Positions 44,324 through 54,002 of a stretch of 64,000 nt of DNA are shown piece after piece (the stretch's first letter is position 1; every line of letters starts with the position of its first letter). The position numbers were made by a program, and so were the translations under genes. The notes under the pieces were generated by a model, which saw only the letters and a list, made by a program, of their open reading frames with translations, was not told the DNA's origin and made no database searches. Source of the DNA: CAVTLG01 sp963802635 (GTDB lineage: Bacteria; Chloroflexota; Ktedonobacteria; Ktedonobacterales; Ktedonobacteraceae); contig CAWDJJ010000002.1 of NCBI GenBank assembly GCA_963802635.1, positions 1,178,001 through 1,242,000 of the forward strand. The letters are read 5' to 3'.

Positions 44324-45024
44324 GGTATGTACGCGATACAACTGGACGCTTTCAACAGCGGCCTCATTATGAGATGAGTGAACTGGACGAAGCATGCGAT
44401 CATATCATTACGAGCTTCATGCAAGAACAGCATGGCCGTCTGCTCTTGCCTATTCCTACAGATGATCTCACTAAACTGATAGAACGAGACACGGATGATC
44501 TCGATCTCTACTCTGATCTTTCGGACGAAGGGCCAGATGTAGAAGGGATCACTTATTTTCGACCAGGTCAGAAACCTGCAGTACGCATCGCCAACGGCTT
44601 GTTGGAAAATCGATTGCGCACAACCCTGTCTCATGAATATGGCCATGTGAAATTCCATGATCCCCTCTGTCAAAGAGTGAAAAAGCCCACGCTCGATCTT
44701 TTCGCCGAGACGACTTTGATTTCAGTCCAAAAATGCCAGCGAGCCAAAATTGTCTATGCTGCAGCAAGCGATTGGATGGAGTGGCAGGCAGGCTACATCT
44801 GTGGTGCAATTCTCATGCCCGTTGTGCCGCTGCGCAAGCTTATTCAAATGTATATCGAGCGATATGAGCTTTATGCGCCGCTCTCTGTGTCGAAGCAAGC
44901 TACTTGCGAGTTGATTACTCAGGTTGCCTCACAATTTGCGGTGTCGCAGGATGCCGCGCGAGTGCGGCTCAGTAAGATGGGTTATATAACAGAACAGGAA
45001 GTCGGTCCCTCGCTATTCAGCTAA
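44320..45024 (+). CDS. ImmA/IrrE-type metallopeptidase
   Basis: 234 aa, starting at a GTG that overlaps the xre stop. The zinc-protease motif is SHEYGHVKFH, an intact HExxH. Further on, DWMEWQAGYICGAILMP supplies the third ligand Glu region, followed by a C-terminal helix-turn-helix-like QFAVSQDAARVRLSKMG. In the ImmA/IrrE family these enzymes cleave the XRE partner to lift repression. The companion regulator is the preceding gene. The protease gives a way to switch on the operon after stress or phage infection. It precedes the ubiquitin-like cassette by about 140 bases. Confidence 0.88.
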   Translation: MRYVRDTTGRFQQRPHYEMSELDEACDHIITSFMQEQHGRLLLPIPTDDLTKLIERDTDDLDLYSDLSDEGPDVEGITYFRPGQKPAVRIANGLLENRLRTTLSHEYGHVKFHDPLCQRVKKPTLDLFAETTLISVQKCQRAKIVYAAASDWMEWQAGYICGAILMPVVPLRKLIQMYIERYELYAPLSVSKQATCELITQVASQFAVSQDAARVRLSKMGYITEQEVGPSLFS

Positions 45025-45071
45025 CAGCTCTTGCGTCGTCCTCCATGCCATGCTATACTATCTCCAGAATA

Positions 45072-45099
45072 CGCTAATCTGCGGATAAGCAGATTAGCG
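45072..45099. promoter_or_regulatory. Operator-like palindrome before the ubiquitin-like genes
   Basis: CGCTAATCTGC (45072-45082) and GCAGATTAGCG (45089-45099) are perfect 11-bp arms with a six-base spacer. The segment 45073-45090 matches 14 of 18 bases with the loop of the xre leader hairpin. It lies 64 bases before the Ubl start. It has no T-run, so an XRE operator is more likely than a terminator. Confidence 0.6.
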
Positions 45100-45162
45100 T
45101 TGATCACCCGAATCGAGCCATCCAGGCAATTCACGACTCAAATTTTGTAGGAGATCCTTTGT

Positions 45163-45429
45163 ATGACACAAACAGAACTGCATAACTCTCATGAAGTGAC
45201 CGTAGAAGTGTTCGCACCCCGCCAGACCGAGCCAAAGGTCTTCACCTGGCCGATGAATTGGACGATTGGGCAGGCAGCCCAGCAGGCTGCGAGTGCGTTC
45301 GAGTATCAAGGCGGCAATCCAACTCTTGGTCACGGAAACAAGACCTTTGACCGCAACAAAACCCTGGAACAAGAGCACGTTCATCAGCACGAGAAGCTAG
45401 AACTGCTTGATGTTGGGGGTGGCGTCTGA
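45163..45429 (+). CDS. Ubiquitin-like modifier protein (Ubl)
   Basis: An 88-aa protein with a beta-grasp-like pattern (EVTVEVFAPRQTEPKVFTWP, then WTIGQAAQQAASAF, then HEKLELLDVGGGV). It ends in a glycine-rich tail (DVGGGV) like a ubiquitin-fold modifier that is activated at its C-terminus, either directly or after trimming of the last residue. It is followed without a gap by an E2-like, a JAMM protease and an E1 gene. That genetic context is the strongest evidence for its role as a protein modifier. No second Ubl domain is present, so it is unlike the two-domain BilA type. Confidence 0.82.
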   Translation: MTQTELHNSHEVTVEVFAPRQTEPKVFTWPMNWTIGQAAQQAASAFEYQGGNPTLGHGNKTFDRNKTLEQEHVHQHEKLELLDVGGGV

Positions 45430-45430
45430 C

Positions 45431-45934
45431 ATGCTAGATCCTGCAGTGACAAGGGCAGAATTAACTATTGAATATCCAGTTCTCCAGGAACGGGCGAAGC
45501 GGGCGGGCTGGGAAGTCACACTTGACATGGATCAGCTGAAACTCAAAGTTCAGCTGATCCACGAAAGGACGGGACAACTCTATATTCTCCGGGGGCACCT
45601 GGACGAGTATAAAGCTATTCCTCCTGCCTGGGAATTTGTTGATCCTGAGACAGGAGAAGAAGGAACAGCCGCCGCGTACCCAGAGCCACCAAGCCCTGCT
45701 CCGGGAGGAAGCGCGCTCTTCATTATGCCCACTCCCCTGGAACGCGTGATCTGCTTGCCCTGTAATCGGTTGGCTTATGGAGGCTACAAAGGTCCACATG
45801 CAAACTGGACACTTGCCAACTGGATGCAGGAAAAGCCTTGCTATCTAACATTATGCGAGATGGTCAACCGGATCAATGTAGACCTGCAAGCGAGTAAAGG
45901 ACCTTGGGGTTCTAGAAAGGGCCTGCAACTATGA
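45431..45934 (+). CDS. E2-like ubiquitin-conjugating protein
   Basis: 167 aa from the ATG at 45431, one base past the Ubl stop. The first half matches the UBC-fold beta sheet: WEVTLDMDQLKLKVQLIHER, then ILRGHLDEYKAIPPAWEFVD and DPETGEEG. This is followed by VICLPCNRLAYGGYKGPHAN, where one of the two cysteines in CLPC would be the active-site Cys, and WTLANWM. In bacterial operons of this type the E2 accepts the modifier from the E1. The catalytic cysteine is inferred from position only. It overlaps the JAMM protease gene by four bases. Confidence 0.78.
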   Translation: MLDPAVTRAELTIEYPVLQERAKRAGWEVTLDMDQLKLKVQLIHERTGQLYILRGHLDEYKAIPPAWEFVDPETGEEGTAAAYPEPPSPAPGGSALFIMPTPLERVICLPCNRLAYGGYKGPHANWTLANWMQEKPCYLTLCEMVNRINVDLQASKGPWGSRKGLQL

Positions 45935-46473
45935 GTACCTCTGCTCGTCCGCAGCGAGGCTGGCAGCGCACATCCTGGCCAACTGGGGCCTTGCTCGGTC
46001 GATTTCTCGTATCAAACGACGTGCTCTTAGCCACTGAATCAGCCCTGGTGACATTCAGAGGGCCAGAAGGGCCGCATGAAGGTATCGTTTTCTGGGGAGG
46101 GAAGGAAATGGAGGGTATGACGTTTTTCACGACAGCGGTCGCCCCTCGATCAGTACATACCAAAGGATCTGTGCAGTGCAACGAGGCGGCTGTTCGCGAG
46201 GTTGTACATGCTTTGCGCCCTCATGGGCTTGGCCTGCTCGCCCAGGTGCATAGCCATCCAAGCGGTGACGCTCGCCACTCTGACGGCGATGACTCGATGG
46301 TTTTGCTTCCTTTTGAGGGCATGTTATCCATTGTTGTGCCCTGGTATAGCAAGGATGGCATGTGTCCGCTCTCCTCCTGTGGCATTCACCAGTTTCAGGA
46401 AAGACACTGGGTATTGTGTAATAAAAATCTGGACGGCATTCAGGTCGTGCCAGGGGTAGTTGACCTCAGATGA
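45931..46473 (+). CDS. JAMM/JAB-type (de)ubiquitinase-like metalloprotease
   Basis: 180 aa, overlapping the E2 gene by four bases (ATGA). The JAMM zinc motif is VHSHPSGDARHSDGDD, with H107, H109, S117 and D120, plus the upstream catalytic E50 in EGIVFWGG. This is the complete active-site set, so the enzyme should process the Ubl tail or remove it from targets. The start of the E1 gene overlaps its stop. In characterised bacterial systems (for example Bil) such a protease is part of the same conjugation cassette. Confidence 0.88.
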   Translation: MSTSARPQRGWQRTSWPTGALLGRFLVSNDVLLATESALVTFRGPEGPHEGIVFWGGKEMEGMTFFTTAVAPRSVHTKGSVQCNEAAVREVVHALRPHGLGLLAQVHSHPSGDARHSDGDDSMVLLPFEGMLSIVVPWYSKDGMCPLSSCGIHQFQERHWVLCNKNLDGIQVVPGVVDLR

Positions 46474-47833
46474 CAAACAAAAATGACTTTTATCAACGGC
46501 GTGATCTGCGCACGGTATACTACATCAGGGGTGTTACTGTGGAACCACAGCCCGTTCAGATCTGTTGGGATGAGAACACGGCCCATTCACCAGCGAGCCA
46601 GGTACTCCTACTCGCGCTAAGCAACCAGTTAGCAAGATTCTGCCGTTGTGCCGGATTTTCTGGTCCCGATGCGCCTCTTCTCGTTTCATCTCCTCTAGGT
46701 GGCACTTCACTGTATGGAGCCATTGTGAGGAGTTGCTATCGTATCGACCCTTGTGGCCAGTGGGTAATTGGAGAGGTTTCCCAGGCCGTATATCGTCTGG
46801 GTGTAGGACGGCAAAGTAGAAGAGCGAATGCATTCCTGGATGCCTCTGGTTGGCTCGCCTATGCGGTAGATCAAGCAACAGATCTTCCTCCCCATACTGA
46901 CAGTGCAAGTAATGTGCTTGGTGCGGGCATGGCTGCTTGCATTGGTGCAGCAAACGCATTTAAAGTCAGTCTTGGGCTATCACAGCCACTTATCCGCGGG
47001 ACCTTCTCTCTCTGGTCATTTGGGCGTAATAATCAAGCCCTTCAGGGCCCTCCTCTTGTCGCCACCGATTTGGGAAACGTGCTGATGGTCGGTGCAGGGG
47101 CTGTAGCAACGGCGCTGGTCTACTGGCTCAGTTTCTTGCCTCTATCCGGTCAGTGGGATATTGTAGATCATGATGAAGTACACCTGAATAGCACCAATCG
47201 GGGCCTACTCTTCACAGCCGAAGATTCCGGATGGGGAGACCACATTTGCCGAAAGAAGGCGAATGTGCTAGCACGTTATCTTGAACATGCTCAACTGCAT
47301 GATTGCTGGTTTGATGAGTTTGAGGAGGAAGGTCGGCGTTGGGATATTATCCTTCCTTTGGCGAATGAGCGGAAGGTGCGGGGACTGCTGCAAGCATCTC
47401 GCCCGCCACTCATGATCCATGCCACCACCAGCCCAAACTGGCAAACGCAATTACATCGTCATCAACCGGGCGCGATCGCTGCCTAGCTTGCCGACTTCCA
47501 GACACCAATCTCCCTCCGCCAGTTTGTGCCGCCGCACCACTTTCTGTACCAGATCTCGATCAAGAGCGTCCGCCTGATGCAGCGTTACCTTTTCTCTCAG
47601 CGGCAGCGGGATTATTTATTGTTGGTGATCTGTTGCGCCTCGGCCTCGGTGGATACGAGTTGAGGAATGGCAACCTCTTCACCTTAGATTGGTTTGGTGA
47701 TATGGGACGACCAACTATGCGTCAAGAACAGTGTCAACCGAATTGTTCAGGATGGGGGAATCCTGCTGTACGGTATACCCTAAACAGTGCTACACGTTGG
47801 TATTCCATGGATCAAGAAGCCAGGAGTATATGA
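46470..47833 (+). pseudogene. E1-like (ThiF) ubiquitin-activating enzyme with a frame break
   Basis: The first 338 residues carry a ThiF/E1 adenylation domain: VLMVGAGAVATALVYW (G208-A-G-A-V), WDIVDHDEVHLNSTNRGLLF with the Asp and the N-x-x-R finger, and a Lys at CRKKANVLARY. That frame stops at 47484. From about 47471 the neighbouring frame continues naturally (RDRCLACRLPDTNLPPPVC, then FIVGDLLRLGLGGYELRNG) to a TGA at 47831. This adds the C-terminal Cys-rich region with the likely catalytic or zinc cysteines. One extra G in the GGG at 47468-47470 would restore a 454-aa protein. The break may be a sequence error or a real mutation that disables conjugation. Confidence 0.75.
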
Positions 47834-47948
47834 GGGGACTTGGAATATCCCACGTGATGCGCAACGAGCGATGACCTGTAGCGAGCAGAGATGAATATGT
47901 GCCTTGCTGAGAAGAAAGAAGCAAACACTTTCACTCAGGGAGGCACAT

Positions 47949-49874
47949 ATGACCAGTATCGCCGATGGATCGGTATGTATCCAGACCTCTTCCGAATCGG
48001 TTCCCACAACGCCTTCGTGGTTTGGAGAAGTTGTGCTGCTGACGGCGCATCTTCGCAAGCATGGTATTCTCAGCAAGATCAATGAGCAGGTGCGCTTTGC
48101 GCGACGACGCTTTGGTCACTACGACGTGATCGATTTTCTCGCTGTCCTCTTCGGCTATGCGATCAGTGGAGAGCGCACCCTGGAGGAGTTTTACGAGCGA
48201 CTTCAGCCCGTTGCGATCCCGTTCATGGCGTTGTTTGAACGCGACCAGTTACCCTCCCGCTCGGCGCTCTCCCGTTTTTTAGCAGGACTGACAAAGGCAC
48301 CCGTTGAAGCTCTGCGCACTCTCTTTCTCGATGATTTGCTCGCACGGCCACTCACCCCCGACAAGCAAACGGGAGGGCTGGTGGATCGAGCAGGAAACTC
48401 CTGGACCGTCTTTGACATTGACGGGACGCGGGAGGCGGCTCGGCAACGTGCCTTACCCCAGACCGATGACCTTCCTCCGTCCTTTCGCCGGTTGGATGAC
48501 GTCTGCGCGCCTGGCTACCGAGGCCGCAAACGCGGAGAGATTGTTAGGACGAGGACTACGGTGTTGCAGGCGCACTGTTCTCAGTGGATCGGCAGTTTCG
48601 GCAACCGCGGGAACGGGCGATATCGGGAAGAACTGCGCAAGGGGATCGCCGCCATTGGCCGATATCTGGCGACTCACCAGTTCTCGCAAGAGCGCACGCT
48701 GCTGCGCCTTGATGGGCAATATGGTAATGGGGCGGTACTCTCCGATGTGGCTGGCTTCGCGTTTGTCACTCGCGGGAAAGACTATCGCCTGCTTGATCAT
48801 CCGCTCATTCAGGCACGCCTGCACTTGCCTCCCGACCAGGTTCAGCAGCATCCCGAAAGCCAGATGGTGCGCAGCCTCTACGATTGCCCCGCGATCCCGG
48901 TGGGACCCGAGGGAATCCTCTGCCGCGTAGTCGTCGCAACCCATCCAGCCGGGAAGAAGAAGAGTCCGGTCGGTGTCACACGTGCAGGTATTGTCTACGA
49001 ACTGTTCTTTACGAACCTGCCACAGCAGGGGTTTACCGCCCGCGATGTCGTCGAACTGTACCTGCATCGCGGAGCCTTTGAATCTGCACTCTCAGACGAA
49101 GACAGAGAACAGGACCCGGACAGGTGGTGCAGCCATTCGGCCTGGGGACAGGAGTGCTGGCAGACGGTGTCTCAATGGGTCTGGAACCTCAGATTGGAAT
49201 TGGGGCACCAGTTGGAACCAACGCCGCTGCGCATCACCGAATTCGCTCCTGCTCTCTCGGAAACTCGTGAGCAGGCTCCCGCACATCCGGTCTCATCCGC
49301 TCCTGCCTCGGGATACGGCCCACCTACCACCGCCACCTCCTTCAAAACAGGTCGTTTCACCGGAGCTGATTTTCCTCTCCAGCCTGATGGGACGCTCCGG
49401 TGTCCAGCAGGGCAGTCACTTCTTGCCCATGAGCGGCGTCGAGAAACCGATGGCAGCTTGCGTGTGGTCTATGGCGCCAGCATCCAGAGTTGCCGCCCCT
49501 GTCCACTCCGTGAGCAGTGCCAGTGGAACGGCAACGCCACCGCGAAGCCGCGCCAGGTGAGCGTGCTGTTGCATCCGCCGCCGTTGGCCCTGCACCGCTG
49601 CTCTGGCAGGACTGGAGTCGCAGAGTACATCGGCGCGCCTGCATGCAGCTGGTACGACACCAACACATCGAGGTGAAGCAAGAGCAGGGTTCGCCTGACC
49701 AGAGCAGCTCCGAACCGGCGATCCTGTCGCGACGCCGAGCGGGCGCGCTTTCGGCTCTCATGGGTGGAGCGTTTGATGCGCAATGCCTCTGTGCCAGCCA
49801 ACGAGCCAGTCCGTCTCAAATTCTTTGGGGTGCCGGACCAGTTTGCTGATTTCCTCGGCCTGCGGGTAGGGTAG
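47949..49874 (+). pseudogene. DDE transposase with two compensating frame breaks
   Basis: From the ATG at 47949 (GGGAGG upstream) the frame reads a ~575-aa IS4-superfamily-like transposase. FDIDGTREAARQ and RLDGQYGNGAV supply the first two Asp residues, and the helix ELYLHRGAFESALSDEDRE the Glu segment. A C-terminal cysteine cluster follows (QSCRPCPLREQCQWNG). The frame stops at 49674. The coding sense continues in another frame (PLLWQDWSRRVHRRACMQL) from about 49590. It then returns to the first frame from about 49740 (RFRLSWVERLMRNASVPANE, FFGVPDQFADFLGLR) to a TAG at 49872. Two small indels thus scramble only the segment between. It sits directly after the E1 gene. Confidence 0.7.
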
Positions 49875-49979
49875 GCCAGTCTCGCTGGCTGTGGTAGCGA
49901 GAGGCAAGCTCACGGCGAAGGTCGCAAGGGTGGGAAAGCGCTCTGCAAAATCTGACGCTCACTCCAGATCAGATCTCTC

Positions 49980-50009
49980 TTGCGTTGAGATAAATTATCT
50001 GACTATAAT
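49980..50009 (+). promoter_or_regulatory. Likely promoter of the MarR-GNAT gene
   Basis: TTGCGT (49980-49985) and TATAAT (50004-50009) are 18 bases apart, 44 bases before the ATG at 50053. The nearly palindromic stretches AGATAAATTATCT and TCTGACTATAATCAGA overlap the -10 box, as expected for MarR autoregulation. Confidence 0.45.
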
Positions 50010-50052
50010 CAGAGAATAAGCAATGATTGATTGAGCATATCTGGAGGTGTTC

Positions 50053-50935
50053 ATGGATACGCCATTGATCGAGCAGGTGCGCAGCTTCAATCGAACCATG
50101 ACCGAGCGTATCGGCGTCCTCAACGATCATTTTCTGGGTCGCAATCATCCTCTGGGTGAGGCACGACTGCTGTGGGAGATTGGCGAGGAAGGAGCGAGCA
50201 TTCGGGAACTGAGACGCCGTCTGGGACTCGATTCTGCCTATGTCAGCCGCCTGTTGCGTTCGCTTGAGAAACAGAAACTGGTCGTAGTGAGAGCCAGTAC
50301 ACAGGATGGCAGAGTTCGCCTAGTCCAGCTTACTGAAGCGGGACTGAGCGAGCGCAAGGAACTGGATCAGCGGTCCGACGCCTTTGCCAGTTCCCTGCTA
50401 GAGCCGCTGAGCGAGAGCCAGCGTGTGAGATTGGGAGCGGCCATGGCGCAGGTTGAGCAGCTGCTGATCGCTTCTCTGATTTCAGATTACCGTCGCCGAT
50501 CCTGCCAGCCAGGAGGCCAGATGGTGCATTGAGCACTATTTCACCGAATTGGGAGAACGCTTTGAGGCCAGCTTCGATCCCGCTCTGAGCATTTCAGCGC
50601 AGGTGCATGAACTGACACCTTCGGCAGGTTTGCTGCTCGTCGCCCGCCTGCGCGAGGAGCCGGTGGGCTGCGGCGCCTTGAAGTTTCATGAGAACGCTCC
50701 AGCGGAACTCAAACGCATGTGGGTCGCTCCGAGCACACGTGGCCTCGGTCTGGGGAAGCGCCTGCTCCTGGCGCTGGAACATGCTGCCAGAGAAGCGGGC
50801 GTCACTGTTCTGCACCTGGAAACGAATCACGCCCTTACTGAAGCCATCGAGCTCTATCGGCGCTCTGGGTATCAGGAGGTGGCTGCTTTCAACGATGAGC
50901 CTTATGCACATCACTGGTTTGAGAAGCGCCTTTGA
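50053..50935 (+). pseudogene. MarR-GNAT bifunctional regulator/acetyltransferase, one frame break
   Basis: From the ATG at 50053 (GGAGG five bases upstream) the protein is a MarR winged helix (PLGEARLLWEIGEEGASIRE, then RLGLDSAYVSRLLRSLE). The first frame ends at 50532. The +1 frame from about 50495 reads VADPASQEARWCIEHYFTEL and continues into a GNAT acetyltransferase with the acetyl-CoA loop VAPSTRGLGLGKRLL. The sentence DPASQEARWCIEHYF is the typical linker of single-chain MarR-GNAT proteins. So a one-base change splits what was one ~294-aa gene. Both domains look otherwise intact. Confidence 0.75.
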
Positions 50936-51757
50936 GTGGGGTTTTTCCTTCAAACTACGCACCTCGTTGCGCATCGCGTGGGATTTCCGGATTTCGGTTT
51001 CTTCGAGGAGAGTGATTTCCCCTGGGTCGTCTCCCTTACCGACCTGCGGGTCATCAGCGAGTTGGTCGAATTTCCAAGCCAGTTTATCCACTACCTGATC
51101 AGGAGGCTCAGGATCAATGAGCATGGGCGCGCACAGACATATGATGAGCTTGACTAGTTTGGAACATATCTTCAAAACGGATTGTATTTTGAGGATATGC
51201 TGGATGAGCAAGATTCGCCCGATATGATCTATGTGCAGCCTGCTACAACACATTTCGACGACTATTACTTCTACGTGACTGGCCAGCGCAAAACGCCTGT
51301 GTCCAAACCGACACAACCGATGCCTGAGCTGATGCGCCAAATGTTGACGGAACTTGAGGACCATCGCCCTTCGAGGTATTTAGAGATAGCTTGTGCTCTC
51401 CTGGATATGTCTTTCACGACGCGCGAAGATTTTATCAAAACCTTTCTTCAGCAAAGGGAACACACGCTCCAGGATCAACTCTTGCATGACTTCACATTTC
51501 GATTTGAGCATGAAGACACATATATCACCTGCATGTTCGCTCCAGCTAAACATACTCATGAATTGAAACGGAGGCTTGCCGCCTACTGCCCACTCAAAAA
51601 ATACCAGATGAAAAGCAATCTTTGGATTGGCCTGGCCTGCACAGCTGATCGATCCAGTGTACTTCAGGGAAGCATGGTGCTGCATAGCCCATGGGTGTAT
51701 GATGCTGAGATGGAGCGACGAGTGGCGAGCAGCTTCCTTGCAGCGGAAAAGCAATAA
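50936..51757 (+). pseudogene. Truncated uncharacterised gene with an in-frame TAG
   Basis: The frame begins abruptly after the GNAT stop with no start signal, reads through FPWVVSLTDLRVISELVEFP and HYLIRRLRINEHGRAQTYDE, and meets TAG at 51155-51157. It then continues in the same frame (FGTYLQNGLYFEDMLDEQDS) to 51757. The junction DELD-stop-FGTYL suggests that a TGG (Trp) codon became TAG. The product resembles the C-terminal part of a family of large nuclease-associated proteins, but I cannot name it. The gene lacks its 5' half. Confidence 0.55.
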
Positions 51758-51903
51758 GCGGTTGAGAAGTCTGTACGAGAGCGTCGGAGGTCGCTTCGAG
51801 GAGTATCAGCACATCTGACCTTGCCATCTTTGGGAACAACATCTGAACTGAATCTACACCAAACATTTCTGTTGTCAGCTACTCGCCTCTCTCAACGTTT
51901 CCA

Positions 51904-53860
51904 TTATCCGTAGCGTTCCCTGAGTTCGTCGAACGAGAGGATAGGAATTGGCGACCTCTGGAGATAGGGAGTGAATAAGCGCTGTTTCGTCACGATCAGT
52001 GGCTCGACTTTCCACTTGCCGCTTTGGGGTAACTCCAGCCACGTCAGGATCTGGCCGAGGTGCTCGCGTGCCCATTGCACACGTTTTTGGTGGTGTTCGA
52101 TAATCGACTTCTTCCCGCCCCTTCCCTGAAACATGTTTTGCAACTCGTTCGCCATTTCCTGTGGTGTGCGCGCCATGGCCAGGTCTTTGCACTCCAGTAA
52201 GAGCATGCGTCGTTTCCGTGAATTGACCATCAAGACATCAATGTCTCCGGGAGGGCCATCTTGCCCCCTGAGCTCGCCGACTTTTCTGACCTGTGACTTG
52301 ATGATAAATCCTGTCTCTTCCTCCAGGAAGCGTGCCACCTGGGCATTAAACGCATCCCCACGCCTATTGTTTATCTGACTGATGACCTGCTGCATCTCGT
52401 GGCTCCGGGCTTGTAAGCGTCCGTTGAGGCACAAATCGCTCAGGTAGCCACCGGCGTTATAGAGATGGCGATACCCCCAGAGGATCTCGGCGATGTCGCC
52501 TCGTCTGCGGCGGAGGAACGGTCGGCGAAGATAGGAGAGCCTGCGGTTGAATTGCCAGGGATGGATGTCACTCTTGAGAAACGGCGGTGGTGGAGTGAGG
52601 AAATCGAGGCGTCTATCAAGTGTTAGGCTTTCGAGCGTCTGTCTCACCGCATCCTCGGACCAACTGAGCCGTTCGACCAGCAGGCTTAAGAGCTCACTTT
52701 CAGGCAAGCAAACTGCGCCGGAATCGTGTTCCCTCCCGAGTTCGATAGCCTCCGTCATGAGCAACAGCACGTCATATAAGGAGTATCCGAACTCAGCCTG
52801 TGTGGCCGAGAGCATGGCATCTGCGATGACTGGTTCTTCCTGGTTGGCCTTCTCGCTGGACCAGTGGTAGCGAAATGTGCGCGTCGCCTCAGCAATTTCT
52901 CCTGCAGCGAAGAGCGGTTGATAGGAGTCCAGGGCTCTTTTCAACTGTTTTTGATCGACAGCCAACCGCCCAGATGGCAGCATGGACAATTGGAGGTCTG
53001 CGAGTTGGTAGTAAATGAAATCACTGACCGATCCGAAGTTGATAATATGCCAGGCAAGTGCCTGGAGACGGTCGTACACGCTGAGGCTGACAGGTCGCTG
53101 CCCATCGGGCGGGCAGGCAGCCACATATTCAATAACGAAGCGGCTGGCCCTCGCAGCCGCAGCGCGCTCGGGAAGTTCCTCGCTCAGGTGCTTGATCATC
53201 TCCGGCTCCGAACTGTAGCATGCTAGGCGAGTCGGTATCGTCAAGCGATGCATGGACAGTTCGCACGCAATCGCCTCGTGGTGCGCGATGAGGTATTCGA
53301 GCAGCCCTTCTGGCTGGAGCGACGCTACCAGTTGGACCAGCGCTTGGTAGTAAAAGCCGACAGCACTCCGGAGCACCTCTGCCCGCTTTTCTGGAGCAAC
53401 TGTCCCTTCTCGTAATCCTTCAACCGACCTGAGGTGCTCACCCATCTCGTCAAGGAGCTCGTTTTCATCCGCCTTTTGAATTTTCCTGTATGCCGGTAGC
53501 CCCCGCGGGTCGAGATCGGGCGCGATGTTTGGATCAAGGAACAGCAGTTTTTTCTTGGTTCCCAAAGGGGCATGACGATCGAGGATGGCCGTTATGGCAT
53601 CGTCCGACAAGGTCTGGTGCTCCTCTTCCGTCAGAAGGCTGCGAAAACCTTGGAGAATGCACCGCATGAGTTCTCGCTCGCCTCTGTTGTCTTCTCGTTC
53701 TAGTGCAGAGGTAAAGGTCGCGTGGATGGTAATGTCTAGCGTTCCACGGACCGCGTCTGCGTATACTGGGAGGCTGTCCTGCTGAGGTTGAGGTAGTCCC
53801 TCTGGTGAAGATCGATCCCAGGCTTCATCCTCGGGCAAAGCAATCCGCAGCAGGATACGC
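51904..53860 (-). pseudogene. 3' half of a large PD-(D/E)xK nuclease gene cut by IS21
   Basis: On the minus strand the open frame continues from the left IS21 end (53860) into RILLRIALPEDEAWDRS and on to a stop at 51904. The last ~150 residues form a nuclease-like domain: AFNAQVARFLEEETGF, then GDIDVLMVNSRKRRMLLLEC and KDLA, i.e. D...E-C-K. TTG at 53838 could start a 644-aa product but has no good ribosome site. The frame fits exactly to the gene half at 56528-57675 on the other side of the IS: joining gives 1036 codons including the stop. I therefore treat it as the 3' part of one interrupted gene. Confidence 0.72.
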
Positions 53861-54002
53861 TGTTTATGCTATGAAGCACCCTACCCTTTTGTTACGCTTG
53901 AAACTGCCCAGGAAAGGTTGATGAGTCCAAAATGTTACTGTTTCAAACATCCCCATGTTAACCATGCTGACCAGCAACGTAATGCTTCAGGTATTCTTCG
54001 TG

